Below, in pieces: positions 6,553 to 14,235 of a DNA stretch of 21,401 bases. This DNA comes from CAZEVY01 sp964515555 (lineage in GTDB: Bacteria; Acidobacteriota; Terriglobia; Bryobacterales; Bryobacteraceae), in contig CAZEVY010000094.1 in the NCBI GenBank assembly GCA_964515555.1, positions 1 through 21,401 of the forward strand. Reading direction: 5' to 3'. Below the pieces are notes generated by a model. The model had not been told where the DNA came from and searched no databases. It worked only from the letters and a program-made list of their open reading frames with translations. Positions within the stretch are counted from its first letter, which is position 1. The number at the start of each line of letters is the position of its first letter. The position numbers were made by a program, and so were the translations under genes.

Positions 6553-9405
6553 CTATTGGAGGGCCGACAGCTCGGTCCTCGCCTTGGCGATCAGGCCGAG
6601 ATCCGGATCCGCCTCTTTCCACCACTCCAGCAGCTCGCTGTACTGCCGATTCGCCTTGGCGGCGTCGCCTGCCATCGCCAGCGATCGCGCCAGTTGCAGG
6701 CGGGCGACGACGATAATCGGATCGGGACCGTTGAAGCCGGTCCGGGAGACGATGGACTGAAACTCCGCGGCGGCATCCGCGCCGCGGCGCAGGGCGAGAT
6801 TCGCGAGTCCGCGAACATACGTCGGCAGCATGTGGCCGTAGTCGGAATCGAAGGCGAGCCCGGGGAGATACAGTTCCGTGGATCGAGCCGGCTTCAGAAT
6901 TTCGAGCGCCCGGGCGGCCTGCCCGTTCCGCAGGGCGGCGAGGCCGCGCAGCACCGGCAGGTAGGTGGCCTGCACGGAGGTGTCCTCGGGATACCGTTGA
7001 TCCAGACTCATGGCGACGCTTTCCGTCCGGCTGACGTCTCCGGCGAGCGCGGCCGGGAGCGCCAGAGCGAACTCCAGGTCGCGGCCCGATTGCGCCAGAC
7101 GCCGGGCGTCGTCGAGACGGAGCCTCACTTCGGCCGGCCTGTCGAACAGCGCCAGCACATATGCCATCGCGGCGGCGAAGGTGGCGGCCCGTTCGGATCG
7201 GTCCGATTGCGCCGCCAGATCGGATGCGCGCCGCATGCGTTCGGATGCCAGGCGCAACTGCCCTCGAGAGGCCGCGGCCAATCCGTCGATCAGCGTCAGC
7301 GAATCCTCCCATCCGCTCTTGCCTCGGCTCTTCTCCAACTCGCGTTGCATCGCGGCGCGATCGCCTCTTAGGAATGCCAGACGGTAGCGCGCCACCCCGA
7401 GTTCCAGTCCATCCAGCCCATGCGCCTCGGCCTCCCGAAGCGTTTGAACGGCTTCGTCGAAGCGATTCAAATTCATTAAGGCGCTGGCGCGGGTAGCGTA
7501 CGGATAGATGCCCTTGGGGTTGAGTTGAGTCGACCGCCGGGATGCTTCAATCGCCAACTCAAACCGCGCCGTTCCCATGCTGGAGAATCCCGAAGTCAGC
7601 CCGGCGGCGAGCGAGTCGTCCGGGTAACGCTGAAACCACGCCTGGACCGCAGCGAGGGACTTTTCCAGATTGCCCCTGACCTGGCGTTCGTAAAGGAACG
7701 TGGTGTACAAGCGCTCGGGTTCGGTCATCCGATCGCGGAGCCCGTAGGCTTTGATGGTGGCCGCACGCGCCTGCCCGGCCTGCGCGACGCCGCTGTATCG
7801 AAGAGACACCTTGGCGTAAGCCATTCCGAATTCGGGATCGAGTTCGATCGCCCTCTGATAGAGCGGAATGGCAGAAGGGCCGGCATCGGTGTCTCCCTGA
7901 GTCGCCTGCGCGTAGACTTTGAGCGCCTGGAGCGAACGGGTGGTAACTTCCGGCAGAGGCCGCGGACGAGTCCCGGGAATCCGCGCCGATTCCACCAGTC
8001 CGCGGCTCAATTGCTTCGCCAGATCTCCGAACGCCGCCAGAACCTTCTCTTTTTCCGGGGCCTCCGTCTGATGTTCGGCTAATGTTCCTCCGGTGGCGCA
8101 GTTGAGCGCCTTCAGACCCAGCACGTAGGCGCTGCCCAGCCTCGCGATCGACCCGTTCACCACGGCCATACCGCCCAGACGTTCGCACACCTCGCGCGCC
8201 AGCTCCGGCGTCGGCGGTCTCTCCTCGGTCCGGCGCATCAGTTGCAGCATGAACCGGATCCGCGCGTCCGGGGCCACGTCCGCCGGCTTCGCTTCCGACA
8301 TGTGGACCAACAGCCGCTGGCGAAGCAGCTCGTCGAAAGTCGTGTCGCCGCTGGTATTGGTGAAACTCCCGACGACGAAAACAGGCCTCTCGACGGGCGC
8401 CGTGGGCGCGATCCGGAAACGGTAGGCGACTCCCGCGCCGATCAAGGCAAGCGCGGCTGCGCACAAGCCAACCCACCCGCGTCGCGACCGCCAGGCCGAT
8501 CGTTTCGGCACAAGGGCCGATCCGGCGAGCGTCGACGCCGTTGCCGGCTTCCCCGGATCCAGCTCTTCCAGGGCCGCCTGCACTTCGCCCATCTCCGCAT
8601 AACGATCGTCGCGATTCTTCTCCAGGCATCTGGCGACGATGGCGTCCAGGGCGTTGGGCAGCGACGGGTTCAGCTTGGTCGGCACGGGGGGCGTTTGGTG
8701 CAGGACCCCGCCGAGGATTTCCGCGGTCGTGGATCCCGGAAATGCACGGCGGCCGGTCGCCATCTCGAACAGCAGAACGCCAAACGAGAAGATGTCGGTG
8801 CGCGTGTCGATCTCTTCGCCGCGCACCTGCTCGGGGCTCATATACGGAGCGGTACCGACCACCAGACCCGTACCGGTGAAACCCGTATCGTCGGCCGCTT
8901 GCTGGCTGACCTGCTTGGCAAGTCCGAAATCCAGTACGCGGGCATCGCCGCGCCGGTTAACCAGGGCGTTGGCAGGTTTGATGTCGCGATGAATGATGCC
9001 GGCGGAGTGAGCGGCGGCCAAGGCGTCGACGATCTGGATCGCGAGCTTGCGAAGCTGCGGGACCGGCAGCGGCCCGCGCGCGATCAAGTCCTTGAGGGTC
9101 TCGCCTTCGAGGTACTCCATCACGATGAAGGAGCGGCCGTTCGATTCCCCGATATCGTATATGGCGCAAATATGCGGATGGTTCAGCGCCGACAGAGCAC
9201 GCGCCTCGCGCTGAAAGCGGGCGTCGAATTGCGCATGAGAAATCTTGATGGCCACTTTGCGGCCCAGACGGGTATCCTCGGCCAGAAACACCTGGCCCAT
9301 GCCACCCTGTCCAATCGGAGAAAGAAGCTGATAGGGGCCGAGGCGTTCCCCGCCGGTTGCCAGGCTAAGAGTCTTGTCGGCGTCGGCGGTGCCGTCCGGG
9401 TTCAC
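6553..9405 (-). CDS. Receptor Ser/Thr protein kinase with TPR-rich C-terminal region
   Basis: The predicted 950-residue protein has a cytoplasmic Hanks-type kinase domain (about residues 24-280). It shows GQGGMG (32-37), the ATP lysine K54, HRDIKPAN with catalytic D141, DFG with D159, and a SPEQV segment in place of APE. One membrane helix follows at 312-329. The rest would lie outside the cytoplasm: a TolB/CadC-like alpha-beta segment (about 340-470), then helical TPR-like repeats to the end. This layout is common in Acidobacteriota kinases. The GTG at 9405 is preferred because AGGA lies 8 bases upstream; an in-frame TTG at 9432 would add 9 residues. A TACAAT element at about 9436-9441 may be the -10. 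No partner gene is adjacent, so the substrate is unknown. Confidence 0.9.
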   Translation of the reverse strand: MNPDGTADADKTLSLATGGERLGPYQLLSPIGQGGMGQVFLAEDTRLGRKVAIKISHAQFDARFQREARALSALNHPHICAIYDIGESNGRSFIVMEYLEGETLKDLIARGPLPVPQLRKLAIQIVDALAAAHSAGIIHRDIKPANALVNRRGDARVLDFGLAKQVSQQAADDTGFTGTGLVVGTAPYMSPEQVRGEEIDTRTDIFSFGVLLFEMATGRRAFPGSTTAEILGGVLHQTPPVPTKLNPSLPNALDAIVARCLEKNRDDRYAEMGEVQAALEELDPGKPATASTLAGSALVPKRSAWRSRRGWVGLCAAALALIGAGVAYRFRIAPTAPVERPVFVVGSFTNTSGDTTFDELLRQRLLVHMSEAKPADVAPDARIRFMLQLMRRTEERPPTPELAREVCERLGGMAVVNGSIARLGSAYVLGLKALNCATGGTLAEHQTEAPEKEKVLAAFGDLAKQLSRGLVESARIPGTRPRPLPEVTTRSLQALKVYAQATQGDTDAGPSAIPLYQRAIELDPEFGMAYAKVSLRYSGVAQAGQARAATIKAYGLRDRMTEPERLYTTFLYERQVRGNLEKSLAAVQAWFQRYPDDSLAAGLTSGFSSMGTARFELAIEASRRSTQLNPKGIYPYATRASALMNLNRFDEAVQTLREAEAHGLDGLELGVARYRLAFLRGDRAAMQRELEKSRGKSGWEDSLTLIDGLAAASRGQLRLASERMRRASDLAAQSDRSERAATFAAAMAYVLALFDRPAEVRLRLDDARRLAQSGRDLEFALALPAALAGDVSRTESVAMSLDQRYPEDTSVQATYLPVLRGLAALRNGQAARALEILKPARSTELYLPGLAFDSDYGHMLPTYVRGLANLALRRGADAAAEFQSIVSRTGFNGPDPIIVVARLQLARSLAMAGDAAKANRQYSELLEWWKEADPDLGLIAKARTELSALQ

Positions 9406-9470
9406 GGTATGCGTCCTGCGCGAACATACCAATTGTAGCCCTGCATAGCTGGAGTCAGGGGGTAATGGCG

Positions 9471-9572
9471 CTACGTGGTTACGGCCAGGTCGATCGGGTG
9501 GAAGCCTTCGGGCAGGTAGAGGCAGCCGCGCTGGAGCGGGTCGTCGTAGCGGGTGACGGTCCAGTCGAAGCC
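9471..9572 (-). pseudogene. Possible 3' remnant of an unidentified gene
   Basis: The last 33 codons of one minus-strand frame read like natural protein (TRYDDPLQRGCLYLPEG, then FHPIDLAVTT and a stop), with codon use resembling nearby genes. Upstream of this the frame turns into arginine- and proline-rich sequence typical of a shadow frame, and no start or continuation was found in the other frames. The likeliest reading is the tail of a gene lost by deletion or shifted out of frame. It lies between the small exported protein gene and the kinase. The family was not recognised. Confidence 0.35.
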
Positions 9573-9600
9573 GAGCGAAGGCCTGTCAGCCCGTGGCGAA

Positions 9601-9659
9601 GACCGCTCCGTTGCGGTCGCGGCGCCGATTCGAGAGAGCCGCGCGCGTCGGCACGCGGC
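9601..9659 (-). terminator. Two tandem hairpins downstream of the small exported protein
   Basis: GACCGC (9601-9606) pairs with GCGGTC (9613-9618), and GCCGCG (9638-9643) pairs with CGCGGC (9654-9659). Both are perfect 6-bp stems lying 35-93 bases beyond the stop of the minus-strand gene ending at 9694. Neither has a T tract on the minus strand, so a terminator role is only suggested by position. Confidence 0.3.
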
Positions 9660-9693
9660 CCTTTTGGACTTTCGCCATTGGGCGGCCGGACGG

Positions 9694-9990
9694 TCAGCAG
9701 CAGCCGGAGCCGCAGCAGCCCGCCGGCGCGTCGAGGCCGGTGTTCTCCGCCTCGGCGGCGGCCAACTTCGCGGACTGCTCCGCCTGCGGCGAACGGCGGC
9801 CGTACTTGGCCTGGAACCGTGCCTCCGCGCCGTTGTCGTTCGACGGCGCCGGCGCCGTCCGGGACCCGGCGGCATTCACCGTCGAGCTGCGGCCGTACTT
9901 CGCCTGAAACAGCGCCTGCGCGCCGTGGTCGCTCGCCGAGGCCAGCGACATCGCGCCAGCCGCCAGAATCAGTAACATCGTTTTTCTCAT
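9694..9990 (-). CDS. Small exported protein with duplicated FQAKYGR motif and C-terminal CC-GSG-CC
   Basis: The 98-residue protein has a typical signal peptide (MRKTMLLILAAGAMSLASAS, cleavage likely near residue 20), so the mature part should be outside the cytoplasm. The mature part has two copies of a 12-residue unit, GAQALFQAKYGR (23-34) and GAEARFQAKYGR (54-65), joined by a Ser/Pro-rich linker. It ends in GCCGSGCC (91-98). The four terminal cysteines could bind metal or form disulfides; no such role is shown. The ATG at 9990 is chosen because AAGGAGC lies about 7 bases upstream; the longer frame would add 17 residues without a signal. It follows another small Cys-containing exported protein after about 100 bases. 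The family was not recognised. Confidence 0.7.
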   Translation of the reverse strand: MRKTMLLILAAGAMSLASASDHGAQALFQAKYGRSSTVNAAGSRTAPAPSNDNGAEARFQAKYGRRSPQAEQSAKLAAAEAENTGLDAPAGCCGSGCC

Positions 9991-10093
9991 TTTCGTTGCT
10001 CCTTCAAAGAGTTCCCGCGAATCTCCGCGGGCCGCCCCCATTCGGGCGGTGGCCGGAACCCGCCAACGCCACCGTTGGCATGACCGGCTGGAG

Positions 10094-10411
10094 CTAGATC
10101 AGGAGTGCGTGAATCTTCAGGTACAGGCGATGGGGCGGCGCCTCGAGGACCGGCGCGGCGAGACTGGATGTCATCAACACCGGCGCGGCCGCCGTCGGGG
10201 TGTGGACTCCTGCGTCCACTGCCTGCTTGCCCACGTGCCACACGGCCGGCGTTGAGCCGGACCCGCATGGTCCGATCGTGCAATCGGTTGCCGACGATGT
10301 CGTAGGAATCGGGCAGCAGTCGTGGCAGGCGGCGGGGATGGAAAGGGTGACCAGGGCGAGGAGCGCCAGGGTCGCCGGAAGGACCGCCCGAAGTCGCATA
10401 CGCCGTTTCAC
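10094..10411 (-). CDS. Small exported Cys-containing protein or lipoprotein, unknown function
   Basis: The 105-residue protein has a basic N-terminus, a hydrophobic run (VLPATLALLALVTLSIPAA, 10-28) and then CHDCCP (29-34). The first cysteine could be a lipid attachment site, although IPAAC is not an ideal lipobox. Two more cysteines follow in TDCTIGPCGSG. The C-terminus ends PPHRLYLKIHALLI, recalling the tails of small proteins encoded near metal-efflux genes; that is a loose resemblance only, and no efflux gene is in the window. The GTG at 10411 has AGGA about 9 bases upstream; an ATG four codons later (10399) is the alternative. It lies 103 bases before the other small exported protein and may share its transcript. 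Confidence 0.55.
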   Translation of the reverse strand: MKRRMRLRAVLPATLALLALVTLSIPAACHDCCPIPTTSSATDCTIGPCGSGSTPAVWHVGKQAVDAGVHTPTAAAPVLMTSSLAAPVLEAPPHRLYLKIHALLI

Positions 10412-10412
10412 C

Positions 10413-10427
10413 AGCAGGTTTCCTGCC
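10413..10427 (-). promoter_or_regulatory. Hairpin that contains the ribosome site of the 10411 gene
   Basis: On the minus strand GCAGG-AAA-CCTGC forms a 5-bp stem with a 3-base loop, extendable by G-U pairs, immediately before the GTG start. The AGGA ribosome site lies inside the stem and loop, so folding would limit translation. This is a short structure and could be chance. Confidence 0.3.
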
Positions 10428-10463
10428 AGGTTAGACGGCGTGCATCCTTTTACGTTTCGACAG

Positions 10464-10483
10464 TCCGGTTCCCGTGAACCGGG
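10464..10483 (-). terminator. Hairpin downstream of the DUF697-like gene
   Basis: CCGGTTC (10465-10471) pairs perfectly with GAACCGG (10476-10482) around a 4-base loop, with one further wobble pair. It lies about 26 bases after the stop at 10509 on the minus strand. There is no T tract, so it is a weak terminator candidate. Confidence 0.35.
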
Positions 10484-10508
10484 TGAAAAGACCCACCGCG
10501 CGATGGGC

Positions 10509-11381
10509 TCACCCAGCGCGCCGCTTCGCCTTCCAACTGTCGATGAACGTGGCCGCCACCTGCCGGCCCCGCGCGATCGCCTCGCCGTAGGCCAGCCGCC
10601 GCTCCTCGCGCGTCAACCCATAGCCGACGCGATAGAGCCGCTCCAGCGACAGCCCCGCGACGTAGGTGCCCGCGAAGGCGATCGCGGCCTTGGGAATCAC
10701 GCCGGCGCCGAATGGAATCTTGCCGGCCAGCTCGCGCGCCATGGTCCGCCATCCAAAGGCGCCCGCAATAATCCCCGCGATCTCCTTCTTCTGCTCGCGA
10801 TAGCCGACCGGCCGGTCGCTCGCCGCCGCCAGCAGGAACGCCATGCGGACCTGGTTCACCGTCAGCACCGCGGTGTCGGAGGCGGCTTCCGGCAGCGTCC
10901 ACGGCAGTGTCAGGCCCGGCGCCAGGTTGGGCAGCGCCGTGGCAATGGCGAACATGGCGTTCTCGCGCGCGATCGTCAGCATGACTTTGCCCGTCACGCC
11001 CGGGCGGAACGCCGGGAACATGCGCGCCAGCGCCAGCCCCTGGTCCTCCCGCTCGCGGAGGATCTCCTCGACCGCGAGCCCGGGCTGCGCTCTCAGGAAC
11101 ACGAAGCAACCGTCGGGCCGCGGCAGCCCTTCCTCGTAGATCTCGACGTCGCACTCCTCCGGCGCGCCCGGGTCGCCCTCCCGGAACAGCGCCCCGAAGA
11201 TCTCCTCGCGCTTCTTGCGCGAGATGGTCGCCGGCGCCAGAAAATCCTCCATGGCCGCGTAGCTTCGGCTGGTCGACGCCACCAGGCGCACACGCACCAG
11301 CCGCTCGGCGGAGTTGCGGACGTCTTGGGGATTCAGGTCCGAGATCGCATCGCGGACTTGCTGGAGGATTCGCGTTGCCAT
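10509..11381 (-). CDS. DUF697-like protein lacking a GTPase domain
   Basis: The 290-residue protein has a C-terminal half (about 170-280) resembling DUF697, a helical domain usually found attached to a Ras-like GTPase. It shows VNQVRMAFLLAA, a glycine-rich IAGIIAGAFGWRTMAREL stretch, and a hydrophobic AIAFAGTYVAGLSLERLY segment that may touch or span the membrane. No P-loop (GxxxxGKS/T) occurs anywhere, so no GTPase is fused. The N-terminal 150 residues are alpha-beta in character (DCDVEIYEEG-like acidic stretches, then MLTIARENAMF) and were not recognised. The ATG at 11381 has a poor ribosome site. It is divergent from the LiaF-LytST operon with 118 bases between, which probably holds both promoters. 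Function is unknown. Confidence 0.7.
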   Translation of the reverse strand: MATRILQQVRDAISDLNPQDVRNSAERLVRVRLVASTSRSYAAMEDFLAPATISRKKREEIFGALFREGDPGAPEECDVEIYEEGLPRPDGCFVFLRAQPGLAVEEILREREDQGLALARMFPAFRPGVTGKVMLTIARENAMFAIATALPNLAPGLTLPWTLPEAASDTAVLTVNQVRMAFLLAAASDRPVGYREQKKEIAGIIAGAFGWRTMARELAGKIPFGAGVIPKAAIAFAGTYVAGLSLERLYRVGYGLTREERRLAYGEAIARGRQVAATFIDSWKAKRRAG

Positions 11382-11499
11382 TTTCGGCGCGCCATCGTCA
11401 TTCTACAGGACGCGGCCCCATCCCGGCGTTCGCCGGTAACCCGCCGCCGTCCGCCGATTCGTGGTTTTCCGAAGGCCGGAGCCGCCCCAGAATCAAACC

Positions 11500-11703
11500 A
11501 TGACGAACGACAAGACGCGAACCAACGCCAACGGAGACGTCGAAACCGCCCTGAGCATGATCGTCATCGGCGCCGCGCTCCTGCTGCACCAGACCGGACT
11601 GCTCCCGCTGAGCGAACTGGTCCAGTTGTGGCCGCTGGTGCCGATCGCGGTGGGACTCAAGATGCTGCTCGCCCCGGTGCAACCGGAGGGAGAGCGCTCG
11701 TGA
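11500..11703 (+). CDS. Small membrane protein, LiaI/DUF5668-like
   Basis: The 67-residue protein has two hydrophobic segments (about 17-30 and 42-57) around the turn HQTGLLPLSELVQLWPL. This resembles the LiaI/LiaF N-terminal transmembrane unit, where a short loop 'GLLP...WPL' separates two helices. It is probably an inner-membrane partner of the LiaF-like protein encoded next; its stop overlaps the following GTG by 3 bases (GTGA). The ATG at 11500 is the first reasonable start and has no strong ribosome site; an in-frame GTG at 11461 would add residues of poor quality. It opens a four-gene operon with a histidine kinase and a response regulator. Confidence 0.72.
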   Translation: MTNDKTRTNANGDVETALSMIVIGAALLLHQTGLLPLSELVQLWPLVPIAVGLKMLLAPVQPEGERS

Positions 11704-12386
11704 AGCACCGTAGCGCGTCGCTGATGACGCCGGGCTTCCTGTTCGGCGCCGTCGTTCTCCTGGTGGGCGTGTTTCTGCTGTTCCGCAACCTGGGCGTGAT
11801 CCCGCACCTCGACGACGACGTCATCCCGCCGGCCATCGTCATCGCCTTCGGCGCCGCCAACATGTTCAGCGGCTCGCTCTCCAAGCGCGCGATCGCCGCG
11901 GTGGTCGCCGTCGGCGGTCTCTATTGGTTCCTCGATCGACTCGGAATGATGCCGTATCGGTTCTCGCGGATCTGGCCGGTGTTCCTGATCCTGGCGGGAC
12001 TGCTGTTCCTTTGGCGCGCGCTCGAGAATCGCGCCGGCGGCGCGGCGTCGACCGTGGCGTCGCTCAACGAATTCGCCATGTTCGGCGGTGTCGGACGGAA
12101 GATCAGCTCGACGGATTTTCAAGGCGGGCAGGTGTTCGCGATTTTCGGAGGCCACGAGATCGACCTCACGCCGGCGAAGATGCAAGGCCCGGCGGTCATC
12201 GACTGCAACGTGATTTTCGGCGGTGTCGACATCAAGATTCCCGCCGAGTGGAGCGTGAGCGTCGAGGGCATTGCGATTTTCGGCGGATACGAGGACTCCA
12301 CCGTGCAGCCGAAGGCGGAGACATCGCCCCCGGTGCTGGTGGTGCGCGGATTCGCCATCTTCGGCGGCGTGGAAGTGAAAAACTAG
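11700..12386 (+). CDS. LiaF-like membrane protein with five FGG repeats
   Basis: The 228-residue protein has about four membrane helices in the first 105 residues (11-29, 43-57, 63-78 and 92-105), the region seen in LiaF/DUF5668 proteins. The C-terminal domain has five FGG steps (128-130, 149-151, 173-175, 194-196, 221-223), about 21-27 residues apart, consistent with stacked beta-strands as in the LiaF C-terminal domain. In Bacillus, LiaF restrains a cell-envelope stress kinase; by analogy this protein may modulate the LytS-type kinase encoded next. The GTG at 11700 overlaps the previous stop. A much longer open frame reaches upstream but is antisense to other genes and is not real. Confidence 0.82.
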   Translation: MKHRSASLMTPGFLFGAVVLLVGVFLLFRNLGVIPHLDDDVIPPAIVIAFGAANMFSGSLSKRAIAAVVAVGGLYWFLDRLGMMPYRFSRIWPVFLILAGLLFLWRALENRAGGAASTVASLNEFAMFGGVGRKISSTDFQGGQVFAIFGGHEIDLTPAKMQGPAVIDCNVIFGGVDIKIPAEWSVSVEGIAIFGGYEDSTVQPKAETSPPVLVVRGFAIFGGVEVKN

Positions 12387-12392
12387 TAGGTC

Positions 12393-13463
12393 ATGATTCC
12401 GCTCTTCGCGAACAGGAAGCGGATGGGGCTCTACTTCGCCGCCTGGACCCCGGTCGCCGGGCTCCTCGTGGTGCTGTTCGCGCGCTCCGGCGGCCTGGAA
12501 TGGACGGCCGGGCTGGCGTTGTTCCTGCCGCTGGTCGCCGACCTGGCCGCGTCGACGCTTTCGATGGGACGGCTCTGCCGGACCTTCCCGCTGCACGGCA
12601 CGCCGCCGGCCAAAGTGCTGGCCGCGTGCCTGGCGAGCGGCCTCGCCTTCGGCCTGCTGTGGATGCTGGCGGCCAAGCTCCTGGCGCTGCTCTACGAAGT
12701 CCTGGGGCTGTTTCCCGGCCTTGCCGCGTGGGTCGACTTCCGGCTGGCGCTGCTGTTCGGGATCGCATTCCTTCTGAGCCTCGTCGCGATCGCGGTGCAC
12801 TACGCGCTCTACGAGCACAATGCGCTGGCCGAGGCGAAGAATCGGGAGGTGGAGGCGATGGTGGTGGCGCGCGAGGCCGAGCTGCGGGCGCTGCGCGCGC
12901 AGGTGAATCCGCACTTCCTGTTCAACACCCTGAACTCGATCAGCGCGCTGATCGGCGCCGACGCCGAGCGGGCGCGCCGCATGTGCGCCCTGCTGGCCGA
13001 CTTTCTGCGCAGCACGCTCAGCCTCGGCGAGAAGCTCAACATTCCGCTCTCGGAGGAAGTCGCGCTGGCGCGGAATTACCTGGCCGTCGAGAAGGTCCGA
13101 TTCGGTTCGCGCCTGGAAGTGGTGGAGGAGATCGAGCCCGACTGTCTCGCGATCCCGGTGCCGCCGCTGCTGTTCCAGCCGCTGGTGGAGAACGCCGTCA
13201 AGCACGGAATCGCGACGCTGCTCGACGGCGGCGTGATCCGGATCGAGGCGCGGCGGTCGCCGCGCTTTCTGCGCGTGGTGGTGGAGAACGGATTCGACGC
13301 GGAGGCCCCCGCGCGGCCGCAGGGCGGAATGGGCCTGGCGAACGTGCGGGCCCGCATCGCCGCGCGCTACGGCGACGACGGGCGGCTCGACGCCGGCCGC
13401 AGGGGCGATCTGTTCCGCGCCGAAGTGCTGCTTCCGGCGGCGGGCGGGCTGGGGACATCGTGA
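12393..13463 (+). CDS. LytS/YehU-type membrane sensor histidine kinase
   Basis: The 356-residue protein has about four membrane helices (near 12-30, 38-56, 74-104 and 117-140), then a short coiled coil (AEAKNREVEAMVVAREAELR). The His_kinase domain has NPHFLFN at 172-178 with the phospho-accepting H174. The ATPase domain has N box PLVENAVKHGI (263-273) and glycine box GGMGLANVR (311-319). There is no separate periplasmic sensor domain, so the membrane part, or the LiaF-like protein encoded 6 bases upstream, probably detects the signal. The stop overlaps the start of the response regulator gene, its obvious phosphotransfer partner. Confidence 0.92.
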   Translation: MIPLFANRKRMGLYFAAWTPVAGLLVVLFARSGGLEWTAGLALFLPLVADLAASTLSMGRLCRTFPLHGTPPAKVLAACLASGLAFGLLWMLAAKLLALLYEVLGLFPGLAAWVDFRLALLFGIAFLLSLVAIAVHYALYEHNALAEAKNREVEAMVVAREAELRALRAQVNPHFLFNTLNSISALIGADAERARRMCALLADFLRSTLSLGEKLNIPLSEEVALARNYLAVEKVRFGSRLEVVEEIEPDCLAIPVPPLLFQPLVENAVKHGIATLLDGGVIRIEARRSPRFLRVVVENGFDAEAPARPQGGMGLANVRARIAARYGDDGRLDAGRRGDLFRAEVLLPAAGGLGTS

Positions 13464-14197
13464 CGCGGACCGCAATCATCGTCGACGACGAGGAACTGGC
13501 GCGCGGATTGGTCCGCGAGTACCTGGCGCGTCACCCGGAGATTTGCGTTGTGGCCGAGTGCGCCAACGGGTTCGAGGCCGTCAAGGCGATCGGCGAGCAC
13601 AAACCGGACATCGTGTTCCTCGACGTGCAGATGCCGAAGCTGGACGGCTTCGAGGTGCTGGAGCTGGCCGGGCACGCGCCCGCCGTCGTCTTCGTGACGG
13701 CTTACGACACCTACGCCATGCGCGCCTTCGAGGTGCACGCGGTCGACTACCTGTTGAAGCCCTACACCGCCGAGCGTTTCGACAACGCGCTGGATCGGGC
13801 GATGGCGCGTCTCGGCCAGCCTGCGCCGGTCGTGGAGCTGGCGGCATCGGCGCGCGGCGGGGAGTTCGCCGAGCGCATCGTGGTGAAGGACGGCGCGCGC
13901 GTGCACGTGATTCCGGTGGCGCGGCTGGACTACGCCGAGGCGCAGGACGATTACGTCGCACTGCACGCCGAGGGCAAGCGCCACCTGAAGCAGCAGACCA
14001 TCGCGCAACTCGAGGCGTCGCTCGACCCGTCGCGCTTCGTGCGCGTGCACCGGTCGTACGTGGTGAACCTGGAGCGCGTCGACCGCATCGAACCGTACAG
14101 CAAGGACAGCCGCGTCGCGGTGCTGTCGACGGGCGTGAAGCTGCCGGTCAGCCGGTCGGGCTACGCGCGGTTGCAGGAGCTGCTGGGGGGACGATAG
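13460..14197 (+). CDS. LytTR-family response regulator
   Basis: The 245-residue protein has an N-terminal receiver domain (1-120) with acidic pocket D9/D10, phospho-accepting D55 in FLDVQMP, T80 in FVTAYD and K100 in YLLKPY. The C-terminal LytTR DNA-binding domain (about 140-243) shows VKDGARVHVIP, the YAEAQDDYVALH strand and FVRVHRSYVVNL. LytTR proteins bind short direct repeats upstream of target promoters; no site was sought outside this window. The GTG at 13460 overlaps the kinase stop (GTGA), so synthesis of the two is coupled. It is the last gene of the operon, with a 6-bp stem (14198-14203/14214-14219) just after the stop. Confidence 0.94.
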   Translation: MTRTAIIVDDEELARGLVREYLARHPEICVVAECANGFEAVKAIGEHKPDIVFLDVQMPKLDGFEVLELAGHAPAVVFVTAYDTYAMRAFEVHAVDYLLKPYTAERFDNALDRAMARLGQPAPVVELAASARGGEFAERIVVKDGARVHVIPVARLDYAEAQDDYVALHAEGKRHLKQQTIAQLEASLDPSRFVRVHRSYVVNLERVDRIEPYSKDSRVAVLSTGVKLPVSRSGYARLQELLGGR

Positions 14198-14219
14198 GCC
14201 GGGTCAGCCGACTCCCGGC
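14198..14219 (+). terminator. Hairpin after the response regulator gene
   Basis: GCCGGG pairs with CCCGGC around a 10-base loop, directly after the TAG stop of the LytTR gene and before the convergent antitoxin-like gene. No T tract follows, so this is only a candidate. Confidence 0.35.
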
Positions 14220-14235
14220 GCCAGAACGACGACAC

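Noticed and set aside
10200..12386. 728-residue plus-strand open frame
   Set aside because: Only the last 228 codons (from GTG 11700) are LiaF-like. The rest is arginine-rich and antisense to the DUF697-like and small exported genes.
11493..13475. 660-residue minus-strand open frame
   Set aside because: His/Arg/Gln-rich shadow of the LiaF-like and histidine kinase genes; no domain features.
11924..14197. 757-residue plus-strand open frame ending at the response regulator stop
   Set aside because: Only the part from GTG 13460 matches a receiver-LytTR protein. The upstream part is a shadow of the LiaF-like and kinase genes.
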